In this document: positions 11,041-21,894 of the stretch, in pieces
How the letters are laid out: each line of letters begins with the position of its first letter
Numbering within the stretch: the first letter of the stretch is position 1
Assembly (NCBI GenBank): GCA_036924085.1
Contig: JAVGWX010000018.1
Coordinates: forward strand, 21,564,964 to 21,628,963
Origin: Ariolimax columbianus
Lineage: Eukaryota > Mollusca > Gastropoda > Stylommatophora > Arionidae
Direction of reading: 5' to 3'
Length of the DNA stretch: 64,000 nucleotides
The notes under the pieces: model-generated
The model's input: the letters and a program-made list of their open reading frames with translations, nothing else
Told to the model about the DNA's origin: nothing
Databases searched by the model: none
Translations under genes and position numbers: made by a program

Positions 11041-11739
11041 TTGTTGTCCTACAAATTATCTTAATATCTGCAGAAGTCAAATGACACCAAATGATACTGC
11101 CCTATATAGTATCCTACTATACACATGTTAACAGACAGATCCTGAGTGTTAATATCCCACATAGTATATTTCTATCTACATGCTAACAGACAGACAGCAT
11201 GTTTTAGTGTCCTACACGTTATCTTGCTGCCCCATGTCAACAGACCAACACCGAGCTTTGCTGTCATACAAAATATCATACTATCTTAACATACCATCTT
11301 AACAGACCATCAGCAAGCTTTACTTTCCTAGATTGTACTGTCCGCTTGTCAACACACCAATAGCAAGCTTTCGTGTCCAACATATTTTCTTTATCTCAGC
11401 ATATTAGCAGACCAACAACGAGCTGTAATGTTCTACATAGAATCTCACAATAAACATGCTAACAGATTAAGCCCGAGCATTAGTTCTTACATTTTATTTT
11501 ATTATCCACATCTCAGCCGACTGACCCTACAAAGTAATGTTCTACATTTTGTAAAATAACCACATGTTAACAGGCAGACACCAAGATTTAATCTACATAC
11601 TATGTTATTACCCACATGTTAGCAGAACAACCATGCAAAGTAATATCCTACATTTTATCTTAGTATCCAAATTTTAACAGACAAATACCAAGCTTTAATG
11701 AACTACGTAGTATCTTACTATTCACAAAGGCAGATAACA

Positions 11740-12125
11740 AATATCATCAGGAATGAGTATATACACAAATGGAGAGAAGACATAAGCAGTTGACCAGACC
11801 CAATTCGTCAACCCCCCAAAAAACCAACAAACCACCTTATTTCGGATGAAAACTGATCACTGCAAATCACTAGAACATCTATATCAACCAAAGATCTCAC
11901 ACACAGATGAGTGCCATGTGGAAAATGGGACCAGAATCATGAACACATTCTACAGGAATGCCCCCTTTATAGTGAAATAAGGAGATGGTAGACCTGGGTG
12001 CGGAGCTGAGTCAAAGCTGTAGGGCTGCTGCTCTTACCTGGTGAAGACTACAGACTTCATAAAGACAACTGGTCTGCAGATACAGCAGGACTAAAGGACT
12101 CTGAATGCAAAGAATCAAAAGAATA
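11740..12125 (+). pseudogene. Retroelement C-terminal fragment with RNase H-adjacent zinc motif
   Basis: Across several frameshifts the translation follows the tail of gastropod-type Jockey-like elements: RTDHCKSLEHLYQ, KISHTDECHVENG, HILQECPLYSEIRR, then a Trp-Gly-rich stretch and DFIKTTGLQI. It sits inside the degenerate satellite and is broken in all frames. Confidence 0.65.
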
Positions 12126-12429
12126 TTCCCATGTTAGAATACTAAAATAGAGCTTTAATGTCCTACATTTATCTTGTTATCCATTTTTCAACAGACCATC
12201 ACTGACCTTTAATGGTCAACATATTAATTTACTATCTATATGTTGGCAATAAGATACTGAGCTTTAATGTTCTACATAGAATCTTAATATTCACAAATTA
12301 ATAGATGCACACTGACACTGAGCATTACTGTCCTATACAGTATTTTACTATCCACATGTTAGCAGACCAACAACAAACTTTAATGTTTTACATATCATTT
12401 AATCAACATGTTAACCACAATAGCATTGA

Positions 12430-14847
12430 AGCCTTTTAAGCCCTTGTGTGGTTTGCTCACTTTGGTATTTTAAAACAAGCAAAACTCCTAGTGCGTATGT
12501 AGTAGCTTAATGATTGCACAAACAATAACAGAACCAAATAAAGCAGTTCTGCAAACAATTGTATAGTTTTATTTCTAAAAACCAGTAGGATTAGTATTTA
12601 AGATGCACAACCAAGTGTTGAAAATCTGTCTATATGGCAGGACTTTACACAGTCATACACACACACGCACACAAAAATATGTGTGTGCAAAAATGTATGT
12701 TTAGTATAATAAGCAAATGTATTTGTTATTATTTGGCCTTTTCATTTCGTGTAAAGTTAATAGTGACATTAGTTAAATTAGTGTCATTACTAGAATATAC
12801 CAAATGTGTATAATGTGAAATCAATGTGTAATTTTATCAATATATGGAATATATGAATATGTAGTTTATCAGCTGTTTGTTTACATTCGTGAATATGGTA
12901 CCATGGGCGTGATTTAAATGAAGAAATAAACAAGAAACAACCACACACTGGAAACTGGAATAAGGTTCAATTTGATCGAGAAATAGTATAACAAAAAATA
13001 ATACGTACCTTTCGTTACATTTTATTACATCCAAGCCTAGAATAATCAATGTAGGAACACATAGGCATTCAAAATAAACACCTCACGGTTAACAATAAAA
13101 AACTCCCAGTACAGGATCTTTGAATGGCGAGATAATAGTTTCACGGCTAAGTAGTGAACTGTTTTCGCGTATCCAATGTTTACATCTTCCACAAGAGCAA
13201 TGTATCATTTGCAACAAAGGGATGTAATAAATATTATTAAAAAATATATAATTTAATATTTCTCCACTAAAATAAAGCGATAATTTCTAATAGTTAAGTA
13301 TGTTGTTCATGCAACGTACCAGACAAACTGAATTGTTTGGCAATTAAAAATATTTAGTTATAATTTTGTATTTATAAAATTAATTTTGAAAATAATATGC
13401 AAGTCGTTGTTACCACAACAGAGATAGCTTAAACATGCATCAGCATATATGTTAACTCTCACATTACTATTACCAGCTACAGGAGCGGCCAGTGTTGTCT
13501 TCTGCCAGCTACTTACCTAGTTCGCTCCATGACTTCGACGCCTGTCAAGGTCCAAGGTTCAGCTCTTGTGATAAGCACGGCTTTGCTGTCACAATCGTCG
13601 CCCGGGGTCGCGAGCTGCTCCTCCCCATATGTCTTGTACGAGAACGAAAGTAAGCGTGAGAAATTTGGTCGGGTGGAGAATTAACACCTTTCGCCTTCAG
13701 TGTACAGATGCCAATGTACACGTCCATGTGGTTCTGGTGTAGGGCCATAGCTCACTCGTTCTAGGTTTGCTGCCTGGATAAAGAGGGGAGACGCCCAAGC
13801 CAGAACCTCTCACGCGAAAATTTTATGATGGGATAACTCTTATTTTATTATTTTTTACAATTTAGTTGGTTTTGTCTCTTGCTATGTCGTTCAACAAAAG
13901 CACATCACTTTTGCATAAGTAAAAGTTCTTTTATCTTCAATTAACCCCATTATTACAAGCAAACAATTAAAGAACTATTTGAACATACTGTCATAAAGGA
14001 ATAATTATTCCATGACATAAGCAGAAGAAAAAGTGTGAATCTCAGGGAAGTATTAAAAGACCACTGTAAATGTACATATAGAGCCTAGGTTGTAACCTTG
14101 TTAGAGTAGCTGCTTCTCTCGTTAAGATACACGGTTTGTTCTACGGTTGCAACATGTTACAGGAAACCTAGCTGTAAATGAGTACCTGGTTTACTGTTAG
14201 GAGAACATGGCAGAGGGACAGGAACTGGTTCTGGCATAAAGTAAAGCTTTTGGTTTGATTAAAGGTTTGCCTTTCTGGATTCTGCTGGCGATGGCACGCC
14301 TTTTTCCACCCAAGACCGTAGTTCTTTGGACGATATCAAGACGTTTTGGCCAGTGTATGTATTTGTGTGTGTATCCAAACAATGACGTCTCTAGTACCTC
14401 ATCGCTGACGATAATGATTGATACTGAAATACATTTGGACTTATCTGGGATATGTAAGTCAAGAAAGCGAGGAAAGGAACTGGCTAAACCCATCTCACAA
14501 AAGCTGAAACCTCTTATAGGGAAGTTTCTACCACTTCATCCCCGACTGCAGTGTTTGTATTATTTTATACAGCCATGAATAGGAATAGCTAGTAGGCAAT
14601 GTTTCTATCATTACATTCTTTCCTTGACATAAACAATAGTTTGTTGGGCGGATAGCGCTGTTATGGTTGGCAGGTTTTCAAGGCATGTTATTGTTCGTGA
14701 GCTTTACTTCTTTGTGTATTTTGTGTTGCCCTTAACTAGCAGTGGTGAACTTTGGAATGTCTTATATTACCACATCAACTCATCTTTGTCACGCTTTAGT
14801 TGGTAGTTTGCGTTAATTCTTGAGAGTACAGAGAAACAAGAGGATTA

Positions 14848-14883
<36 letters not shown>

Positions 14884-15270
14884 GAAGAATAGAAAGAGTG
14901 ACAGAAAGAGAGGTAGTATATTGGTAGTGACTGCTAATGGGTACAGGGGTTAAGAAAAGATGTAAGGTAAATGATTATGGTGAGAAAAGGCAAACATAAT
15001 CTAGTAGCACTCACCGCTGTCGAGGATGAAGTGACTTCACTGTGCTAGGTCTCAGCTTTTTATGAGGTGGGATAGCCAACTCCCGTACTCGTCACATTTC
15101 CTTCACTGACATTAAGCGAGGTTGTGGCATAGTTATTGATGAGGATATCATATGAGAGAGTTGAGAGTTAGTACGCAAGATCAGACAGGTGAATAAGTAA
15201 AAACGGCTATGATTGTGGACATAACAGGATGTAGGTTACAGTCTGTGACTTGATCCATATATTATTTCTT
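12430..15270. other. AT-rich intergenic region
   Basis: No gene recognised. It contains a CA/TG-rich patch at 12655-12690, a (GA)n run at 14852-14880, and a segment at 15035-15130 with tagccaactcccgtactcg that may be a decayed SINE core. Opposed reading frames of 98 and 107 codons at 14197-14578 lack any recognisable motif. Confidence 0.4.
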
Positions 15271-15344
15271 CTAATAATTAGTCCTGTATAGTTTAGAGCA
15301 ATGCAAGAGTCGCCATGCTGGCTTCAAAAGAGCAGTACGCTGGT

Positions 15345-15985
15345 AGCTTATGGCAGCCCATCCATGCGTTTCATCCCAGAAAGTGTATGAGGGTAGTAGG
15401 AAGTTCCAAAACGGCGTGAGTTCTGTGAAAGACCGTTCACGACCGTCACCGAGTAGTGACCCCAGAGTCGATTGCCGTCGTTGACCGCCTCGCAAAGGAA
15501 AATCACCGAATGACTGTGAGTGATAGCCATGCTCCCGCCCTCCACTATAGCTGTACTCACCAACCTATCGGTTTGGTCCATTGATCTCTCACCCCCCACT
15601 ATAGCTGTACTCACCAACCTATCAGCTCTCTCGTTCCCTTCGACACCTGCATGTCCTGGAACGAGTATGAAGGTGACTCTCTGTAACCTTGACCGCCCTA
15701 CCGACTCCAACCACCGACGACGCACGCAATCTGTTTCCACTTTCCTTAGCATTCTCATTGAATTACTCAAGATGCACGCATGTGTGCCACTCATTGTTTC
15801 AAGCCAGACCATCGCCTTCGTAACAGCCATGATCTCCATGGTCAGACTTCTTATGGTCACCTCAAAAGCCACAGACTCCTCCTTGCTCGTTTTCCAACCC
15901 ATCTGATCCGTGCAGGCCCATGCGTTTCCCAACCATCAGATGGCGGATCCATCTGTGTAGATAATGACAGCATCATCCGTGGAAA
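15345..15985 (-). pseudogene. RNase H fragment of non-LTR element, family B
   Basis: Read leftward from 15985: DDAVIIYTDGSAI, stop, WLGNAWACTDQMGW, SLTMEIMAVTKAMVWLE, ILSNSMRMLRKVETDC, RLQRVTFILVPGHAGVEGNE, RADRL. This is a type I RNase H fold: first Asp in YTDGS, Glu in TMEI and last Asp in NERAD are present. The third acidic residue, normally Asp in SDS, is Asn here, which with the in-frame TGA marks it as dead. A short segment (RADRLVSTAIV / TDRLVSTAIVE) is duplicated. The 21-bp array lies immediately upstream. Confidence 0.85.
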
Positions 15986-16005
15986 CATTTAACAGACAGC
16001 TTATC

Positions 16006-16692
16006 TTTAACTAGATCAGTCTTATCTTTAACTAGATCAGTCTTATCTTTAACTAGATCAGTCTTATCTTTAACTAGATCAGTCTTATCTTTAACTAGAT
16101 CAGTCTTATCTTTAACTAGATCAGTCTTATCTTTAACTAGATCAGTCTTATCTTTAACTAGATCAGTCTTATCTTTAACTAGATCAGTCTTATCTTTAAC
16201 TAGATTAGTCTTATCTTTAACTAGATCAGTCTTATCTTTAACTAGATCAGTCTTATCTTTAACTAGATCAGTCTTATCTTTAACTAGATCAGTCTTATCT
16301 TTAACTAGATCAGTCTTATCTTTAACTAGATCAGTCTTATCTTTAACTAGATCAGTCTTATCTTTAACTAGATCAGTCTTATCTTTAACTAGATCAGTCT
16401 TATCTTTAACTAGATCAGTCTTATCTTTAACTAGATCAGTCTTATCTTTAACTAGATCAGTCTTATCTTTAACTAGAACAGTCTTATCTTTAACTAGATC
16501 AGTCTTATCTTTAACTAGATCAGTCTTATCTTTAACTAGATCAGTCTTATCTTTAACTAGATCAGTCTTATCTTTAACTAGATCAGTCTTATCTTTAACT
16601 AGATCAGTCTTATCTTTAACTAGATCAGTCTTATCTTTAACTAGATCAGTCTTATCTTTAACTAGATCAGTCTTATCTTTAACTAGATCAGT
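16006..16692. repeat. 21-bp minisatellite, about 32 copies, near-identical
   Basis: The unit is cttatctttaactagatcag plus t. Only two single-base variants were seen (agattag near 16203, agaacag near 16477), so homogenisation is recent. Because 21 is a multiple of three, the minus strand shows a long DLVKDKT repeat frame, which is an artefact. It lies exactly between the family B RNase H fragment (minus) and an L1-like RT fragment (plus). Confidence 0.96.
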
Positions 16693-16852
16693 TAGACAAG
16701 GATTCCCACTATCCCCAACACTCTGTACTTTAGTCCTAGAACCGCTACTAGCGAAGATTAGACAACACTCAACAATAGCAGGTTCCCCTATCGGGGTCAG
16801 GGTAACAACATTTAATAGCTTACACAGACGATACCGCTTTATTTCCACCTAA
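16690..16852 (+). pseudogene. L1-like reverse transcriptase fragment
   Basis: Translates as VRQGFPLSPTLCTLVLEPLL, AKIRQHSTIAGSPIGVRV and TTFNSLHRRYRFIST. This matches the L1/Tx1 pattern RQGCPLSPLLF.L.LEPLA..IR......G..I.....K..LYADDI.LF. The catalytic YADD region reads HRRY, so it is inactive. It is only 54 codons, cut on the left by the array. Confidence 0.75.
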
Positions 16853-16911
16853 TATCTCTAGACAAAATATTCTACACATTTTTACCAAAAATTGCACAAA
16901 AAGTGGGGAAA

Positions 16912-17110
16912 AAAATTAACATTAGCGTTAAAGTGTTTAAACGTAAGTAGTGTAGAGTGTTGAATTAATGCTAGAGCTAAAGTGTTTAAACTTAAGTAGT
17001 GCAGAGTGTTGAATTCATGCTAGCGTTAAAGTGTTTAAACTTAAGTAGTGTAAAGCGTTGCCTTAATTTCAACTTTCAAGTGTTTAAACTAAATTGATGA
17101 ACAGTGTTGA
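16912..17110. repeat. 49-bp tandem repeat, 4 copies
   Basis: Units share gttaaagtgtttaaacttaag and tagtgtagagtgttgaatt. The fourth is strongly diverged. Confidence 0.85.
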
Positions 17111-17243
17111 AATCATTTTATAAAAATGTTTCTCAAAAGTAGACAAGCAGTACTGAGCTAAATGTGAGGAAAATGGATTTTTGTAAAAGAACGGCTTGTG
17201 ATTCGTCCAGCAACGCAGTCATCAATATCTTAAGCAGCTGAAA

Positions 17244-17330
17244 TCTGATGTGTTGGGCCGACAGACGCAGATATCGCAGTCTCGCTGCAAACTGCGTATC
17301 ATCGTTCGTTACAGGACGAACACCAAAGAA
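17244..17330 (+). repeat. ~75-bp shared module, copy 1
   Basis: ctgatgtgttgggccgacag then gcagatatcgcagtctcgct then caggacgaacaccaaa. It aligns with the module in family E elements (18712, 33455, 53683), with 39115-39200 and with the internal part of the SINEs. Confidence 0.65.
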
Positions 17331-17399
17331 AAGAAAAAGAAAGAAATCGCTTAAGTTCAACCGACTCGGAATATGGTGAATAAGACGCTATGTTGGGGT

Positions 17400-17417
17400 G
17401 GGGGGGGGGGGGGGGGG
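17400..17417. repeat. G homopolymer-rich tract
   Basis: A run of about 18 G in ttggggtgggggggg. Comparable C/G runs occur at 3720, 29117, 45226, 46590 and 62869. Confidence 0.9.
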
Positions 17418-17599
17418 AGAATATCAGCACAGTGCACGAGCTCCGTAGCACCCGCGTGGATCCCGTAATAGATTGTGTAGATCTGTTCCATACTTATGAA
17501 TTTTGTCCCCAGCGGCTGTTAATCTTACTCTTTTTTATTTCAAACTGTCAGCGGATTTTTAACGTGTTCGACATTAACGCGGGCGTCCGATCTCTACTA

Positions 17600-17705
17600 C
17601 CATCCGGGAAAATATAAGAAAGTCCACGTGAAGCCTCCATCGTGATTTGAACCTGCCACCTACAGCACCCAAAGTCGACATCTTACCTCGATACCACTCA
17701 TTCCC
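17600..17705 (-). mobile_element. tRNA-derived SINE head
   Basis: The reverse complement has ggtatcgaggtaagatgtcg, tttgggtgctgtaggtggc and the B box aggttcaaatcacgatgg. The same head is at 59160-59230 on plus (ctctaggtaaggtgtccgc, gtgttcgaatcacggtg). Confidence 0.6.
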
Positions 17706-18505
17706 ATATATATTATGTGTGCCTGTGTTTACATCGTCATCATCATCATCATGTATGTCCTTTGCATAACGTTGTTTTTACAATAGCCGATCTGCTTAGA
17801 CTATCAATCTTTGGCCAGTAGTCACGACTCTGTCACAATCATGTTCAGAACCATGTGTTTGTATTCAATACAAATGAATCAACACACATTATAAAAGATC
17901 GTTCTAAACACTTCTTGAAATGAATTTGAAGTCTCTAGGGATAATGCAGCTAAATCAGACGTGAGACACGGAAAGGTCACTTGAACTTACATGTAAAGGT
18001 CACTTGAACTTACATGTAAAGGTCACTTGAACTGGCTTGTACTGTTCCGTCTATTACTCTCGTTGTCGGGAAAATTACAGATAACTTCGCAGGACTACAG
18101 TATATCACATTAAACAACTTCTGTCACGAACTCAAAGACCATTTCGTGCATGTCTGTTCTCTATACACTCAGCCAACGCCGGGCATTTATTGGGAACACT
18201 CTCACGTGATACTCACTCATGATAGGCGTGACCCGAACACAAACTTTCCTCTCGACTTCAATGTATATTTACTGTCCTTTCAGTGAATTTGTTTTAATGT
18301 GTTGTGCACCTTCTGCCTATTCAAACACATAACTACATTTGTTATGATCTGAACATTCAGAATCAGTTGAAACATTCTGCCTATTCCCGCGAACATTTGC
18401 ATTTTCTGTGTGTATGTGTGTGTGTATGTGTGTGTGTGTGCGCGCGTTAATCTTTCAACTAGATGGGGCACCAAGTTCAATGTTCAAACCTTCCTTAGTT
18501 GCATC
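17705..18505. other. Intergenic
   Basis: Contains a (CAT)n run at 17738, three copies of a 23-bp unit (aaggtcacttgaacttacatg) at 17974-18030 and a TG-rich patch at 18408-18445. No gene is supported. Confidence 0.5.
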
Positions 18506-18870
18506 TTTCGACGGGATCAAGATGCTGAGCAGCGCATGAGCTGCAGTGGTCAGCGACCCTTGGCTGTCTGCTAGGCCAGCAAAACCAGGGCTACCAAGAC
18601 GCTTCTACACCTCCTTGCGGTGATCCCGGATAACAGGCTGCAGCAGGGCAGACTGGCTAAGGAGAAGGGATCGAAGAGGGAATGCTAACCCGGTACTCAA
18701 AAAATGCTTGCTGAAGTCGGATGTGTTGGACCGAAAGTTGCAAATATCGCAGCCAAGCTGTAAACTACGACACAACGCATTCCGTTCTATGGACTGCATT
18801 CTGCTGCTTACCCTTTCAGGGTTTGGTGGTGGGGGATTGAGAACGAATGAAGAAGAAGAGGAAGAAGCAT
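18505..18870 (+). mobile_element. Family E element (RTE-like LINE 3' region), copy 1
   Basis: Homologous to 53345-54315. It runs from gggatcaagatgctgagcag through ggataacaggctgcagcag, the shared module (gaagtcggatgtgttggacc, gcaaatatcgcagccaagc, aactacgacacaacgcattc) and ggtgggggattgagaacga. It ends in a GAA-rich tail (gaagaagaagaggaagaag). The LINE assignment rests on the minus copy at 33290-33950, where the same 3' sequence follows an RT C-terminus. Confidence 0.75.
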
Positions 18871-19785
18871 CCTTCGACACGGCTAGCAGGTTACAGTTTT
18901 ATTATTCTCTACTGCAATGTCGGTATCCGAAAACACTCGGATGAGGGGGAGGGGGTGGAATTGACCGCCCTAATGATGCAAGCATACATCTGAAGCCAAC
19001 CTAATCACACTAAAGTGTTTGGTCGCACGCCACTGCAATACACTTTCCTTATATGCGTCTCTCCCATTTAGTTGCCAATCAAAGATAAATGACAAAAAAA
19101 CATGTAATAGTACTCCATAAACAGACACTGCCGTCGGGGATGATGTATCAGAGACTCCCTTGTACATCGTCTCAATGTTTCTGAGCCGAGGTTACGAATT
19201 CACGTTATTCGCCGCCTCTTTTTCCAAACTGTAAGTCAAGTACCCATTTGTAGTTGGGTAACCTGAGGCGTGTCGAGATCAGGATCTAACCAGGCCTCTC
19301 TGTCGCTATAGACAAGAGCTCTTAACGATCTTCCACTTAGAAGCCCCGAGAAAAGGAGCGGCATAACATAAATAACACGTCGTGAAGCAAATGTAACGAC
19401 ATTTAAAAGCCACCATTACGACTCTCGAGTTTCAGCTCATTACTAATTATGACTTCGCTGGCAAATGTCGCTAAACACCTTTGGGCTGTAAACACGAAGA
19501 TCTGAGCTCTTAAAGGCTATGAACCCATTTATTAGGATGTGTACGGTACACTTAAAAGCTATTACAATAGTTAGTGACAGTGTCGCAGATCGTTAGTAGT
19601 GGATAGGTTGTAGAAGGTTGACGGTTTCAGCTGCTGTTGAAAATGGTTGGCAGTTTAATACATGTGTTTTTTGTGTGGTTTTTTTTAAAAAACCAATTCT
19701 AATGTTGTTAAATGTCATAGGGTGATGCATTTTTCTTTCGTCTGCATTCTATGTCATGGTTGATATTTTCCCCGCATGTTATATA
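18870..19785. other. Intergenic
   Basis: No gene seen. A possible SINE core lies at 19225-19300 (agtcaagtacccatttgtag, gggtaacctgaggcgtgtc), related to 20740-20820 and 60860-60920. Confidence 0.4.
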
Positions 19786-19818
19786 TCAATCAATTAATCA
19801 ATCAATCAATCAATCAAT
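19785..19818. repeat. (AATC)n microsatellite at the 3' end of the family A insertion
   Basis: About eight tetranucleotide units, matched by three more at 20614-20627 just beyond the 5' end of the insertion. This fits insertion into a pre-existing tetranucleotide repeat. Confidence 0.85.
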
Positions 19819-20607
19819 CTTCTTCTTCTTCTTCTTCTTCGTACGCAGTCAGACAGTAACCATTATTTTTTCGAAAAAAGCGGCGGTCATCCTGAGGCTC
19901 TCGCCACTGCCATAGAGCTTGTCTTGCAGTTCCACTGGTAATGGCCACATCTGCTCTCTCTGGTCCTCGTATGTCGGGCAGTTCTGCAGCAGATGTTCAG
20001 CGGTCATTTTACCAGTACCGCACGGGCATTCGTCGGTACACCCTATCTTCAATTTGTTGAATAGGTGGTACCTCAGTCTGTTGTGGCCAGTGCGAAGTCT
20101 GAAGACAACGACCTGCTCTCTTCGGTTCAACTGGTAATAGGCATCGTTTTTGGTGTAACCAGAATGTTCGGTTTCCCATTTGGTCATGTATCTGGCTTTG
20201 ATAAGCCGTTTTGACTCTTCGTACGTCATATTGGTATCTGTTTGTGGTAGTCTTGCACCTTCTTTTGCCAGTCTGTCTGCCTCCTCGTTGCCTTGGATGT
20301 TGCAGTGTGACGGAACCCACTGTACCACTACCCTTTTTGGTGCGGACTGCTGGCACAGTTTGCAGAGTGCTGCTCTTAAGTCATTGAGCTCAGTGTTTTT
20401 CTGGCTTTTTAGCGCTGTGACTACGGCGAGAGCATCTGTCAGCAGGACTATATGACTCTCATTTTCACTGTGTGTCACCATTTCTTCCACTGCCGCCCTC
20501 AGTGCCTCTGCCTCCGCTCTGAAATTGCTTGTGTACTTACCAGTAGCGAATGACAGTGTTATTTTTCTGCCATTTGGTTCAGGAATGCTCCTGCCCCTCC
20601 GTTCTGT
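19815..20607 (-). mobile_element. Family A non-LTR element, 5'-truncated, RNase H plus tail
   Basis: The main frame 19849-20490 encodes the C-terminal part of RNase H and the Cys-rich tail: SHIVLLTDALAVVTALKSQK, VVVQWVPSHCNIQGNEEADR, EQVVVFRLRTGHNRLRYHL and AEHLLQNCPTYEDQ. The third and fourth catalytic Asp (TDALA, EEADR) are present. A 4-base deletion relative to the 57-kb copy (near 20575) puts the first part of RNase H out of frame. It is truncated at about 20607 (acacagaacggagggg) and ends in (GAA)n at 19817-19840. It is bounded on both sides by AATC repeats. Confidence 0.93.
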
Positions 20608-20659
20608 GTAGTGTAATCAATCAATCAAAACCTTTTAGCTTCCTGTGGTGTATAAAAGG

Positions 20660-20900
20660 TAAAGGTCAGTCCCATGCAACAACTACCATCGGGAATGAGG
20701 ATACCTCGTCATATACTAACCCGCAGCTTATGTTCATACCTTCTCCAAATTATACGTCAGGTTCCCATTTACCTTTTGGGTCGACTGGAGGAGAGGTTAT
20801 ACTAGGAACGAACCATTCCGAAATGTTGGTTATGTGTGTCCGTGATTTGGAACACTGGCGATGTAATCTATGTCTTAGCAATCTAGCTCACTGTCGGCAA
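20660..20900. repeat. Probable SINE core
   Basis: gtcaggttcccatttaccttttgggtcgactggaggag followed by aacgaaccattccgaaat resembles 60870-60940 (agccaggtacctac, gctgggtcgactggagcg) and 19230. No tRNA head could be fixed. Confidence 0.45.
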
Positions 20901-21369
20901 GGCTGCACGCTCCACAAAGGTCTTCAACAGGTGCACATCAAATACTTATGTGCTGTGTCATCCTTCCCAAACCTGCCCAGATCTTCTCTTTGTTTGTCGC
21001 AACTTCTCTTTTCCGAGGGTGTTTTTGTCTTCTTTTACGTCGTTTGCCCTGTGGGTTCCAGAATAGAGATTGTCTTGTAATGCTCTAAGCTGCTTTCGTT
21101 AGTGTGCGTCTTCTCCAGCGATGTCGCTTTCTCTGTCTGTTCCCTTCGCACAGTTACACATTAGGGCAGTGGTTCCCAAACTGTCTGCCACGAAACATTC
21201 CAATATTTTCATCAACTATGCACTGCAACTGTTTTATAGGTTTATTCTCTGACTTGGGGCGACGTGAGAAAATCTGGTACATTAAGGGACCGAAACGGTT
21301 TGGGAACTACTGCATTAGGGACTTTATTATACAATTTGGTTGGTTGGTTATTGATTCAACGGCCTGTGG

Positions 21370-21590
21370 GTCCTACCATTTGGCCCAATACCATAAAGTG
21401 GTATATGCAAGTGTTTGTTAACTGTTATTCAGTTCCGTACAAAGTGTTCCATTTGTCGCTATTTCCTAACACTAGCAAACGCAGGACATTCAAAAAGATG
21501 ATGTTCAACAGTTTCGTAGGGATGCGTTCACAGCCGGTACTCTGGAGTATGTTCTGGTTGGATTATGTTCACATAACTAGAAAGTTGTAT
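21370..21590 (+). repeat. Family J dispersed repeat
   Basis: cccaataccataaagtggta, aagtgtttgttaactgttat and ttccgtacaaagtgttcca match 56677-56760 and 34490-34550. Later segments (ggttggattatgttc) also recur at 56850. No coding frame is shared. Confidence 0.55.
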
Positions 21591-21734
21591 GTTTAGAGTG
21601 CGAAGTCGGAAAATGGTGCTTTGATCTCTCCTTTTCAGAGAATTTTTTGGGATTTGGGATTTGGGATTTGGGGTGGCCCGGCAGTCGTTGTCCACGACGT
21701 TACACTACAACGGAGTTCACGTTTGGGTTGAAGA

Positions 21735-21893
21735 TTTCCATGTGTATCATCATGCAGCACGTCCTTTGCAGAACGTCGATCTCATGACGTCCGATTTGTA
21801 AAACGGTCGATCTCTGGCGAGCTCTCGCACCTCTACCACTGTCAACTCCAGGGCCTCTGTAATGTTTCTTGTCCATCTTCTTAACTGAACTTC
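21735..21893 (-). pseudogene. Family H LINE C-terminus
   Basis: The open minus frame reads RRWTRNITEALELTVVEVRE, LARDRPFYKSDVMRSTFCKG and RAA, then stops. It ends as gtgctgcatgatgatacac. The plus copy at 32685-32925 ends the same way with a longer (GAT)n tail. It abuts the 3' end of the CR1-like copy at 21895, so one was inserted next to or into the other. Confidence 0.7.
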
Positions 21894-21894
21894 C

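Larger units (their letters stand above)
8340..12430. repeat. Degenerate ~55-bp satellite, ~4 kb
   Basis: Roughly 60 diverged units share ttaatgtcctacatagtatc, ttactatccacatgttaac and agaccaacaccgagct, spaced about 55-60 bp. At the left end (8390-8600) units are nearly identical; elsewhere identity is low and lengths drift, as in an old array no longer homogenised. It is interrupted at 8750-8890, 10741-11040 and 11740-12125. Confidence 0.9.

Noticed and set aside
14197..14578. Opposed 98- and 107-codon frames as a gene
   Set aside because: No motif, no homologous copy in the window, and neither frame can be preferred. Length is plausible by chance.
15973..16848. 291-codon minus frame of DLVKDKT repeats as a structural protein
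   Set aside because: It is the translation of a 21-bp minisatellite; the ends run into unrelated retroelement fragments on opposite strands.
20550..21080. 176-codon plus frame
   Set aside because: It starts inside the antisense of the family A RNase H fragment and crosses a SINE-like core; no domain seen.
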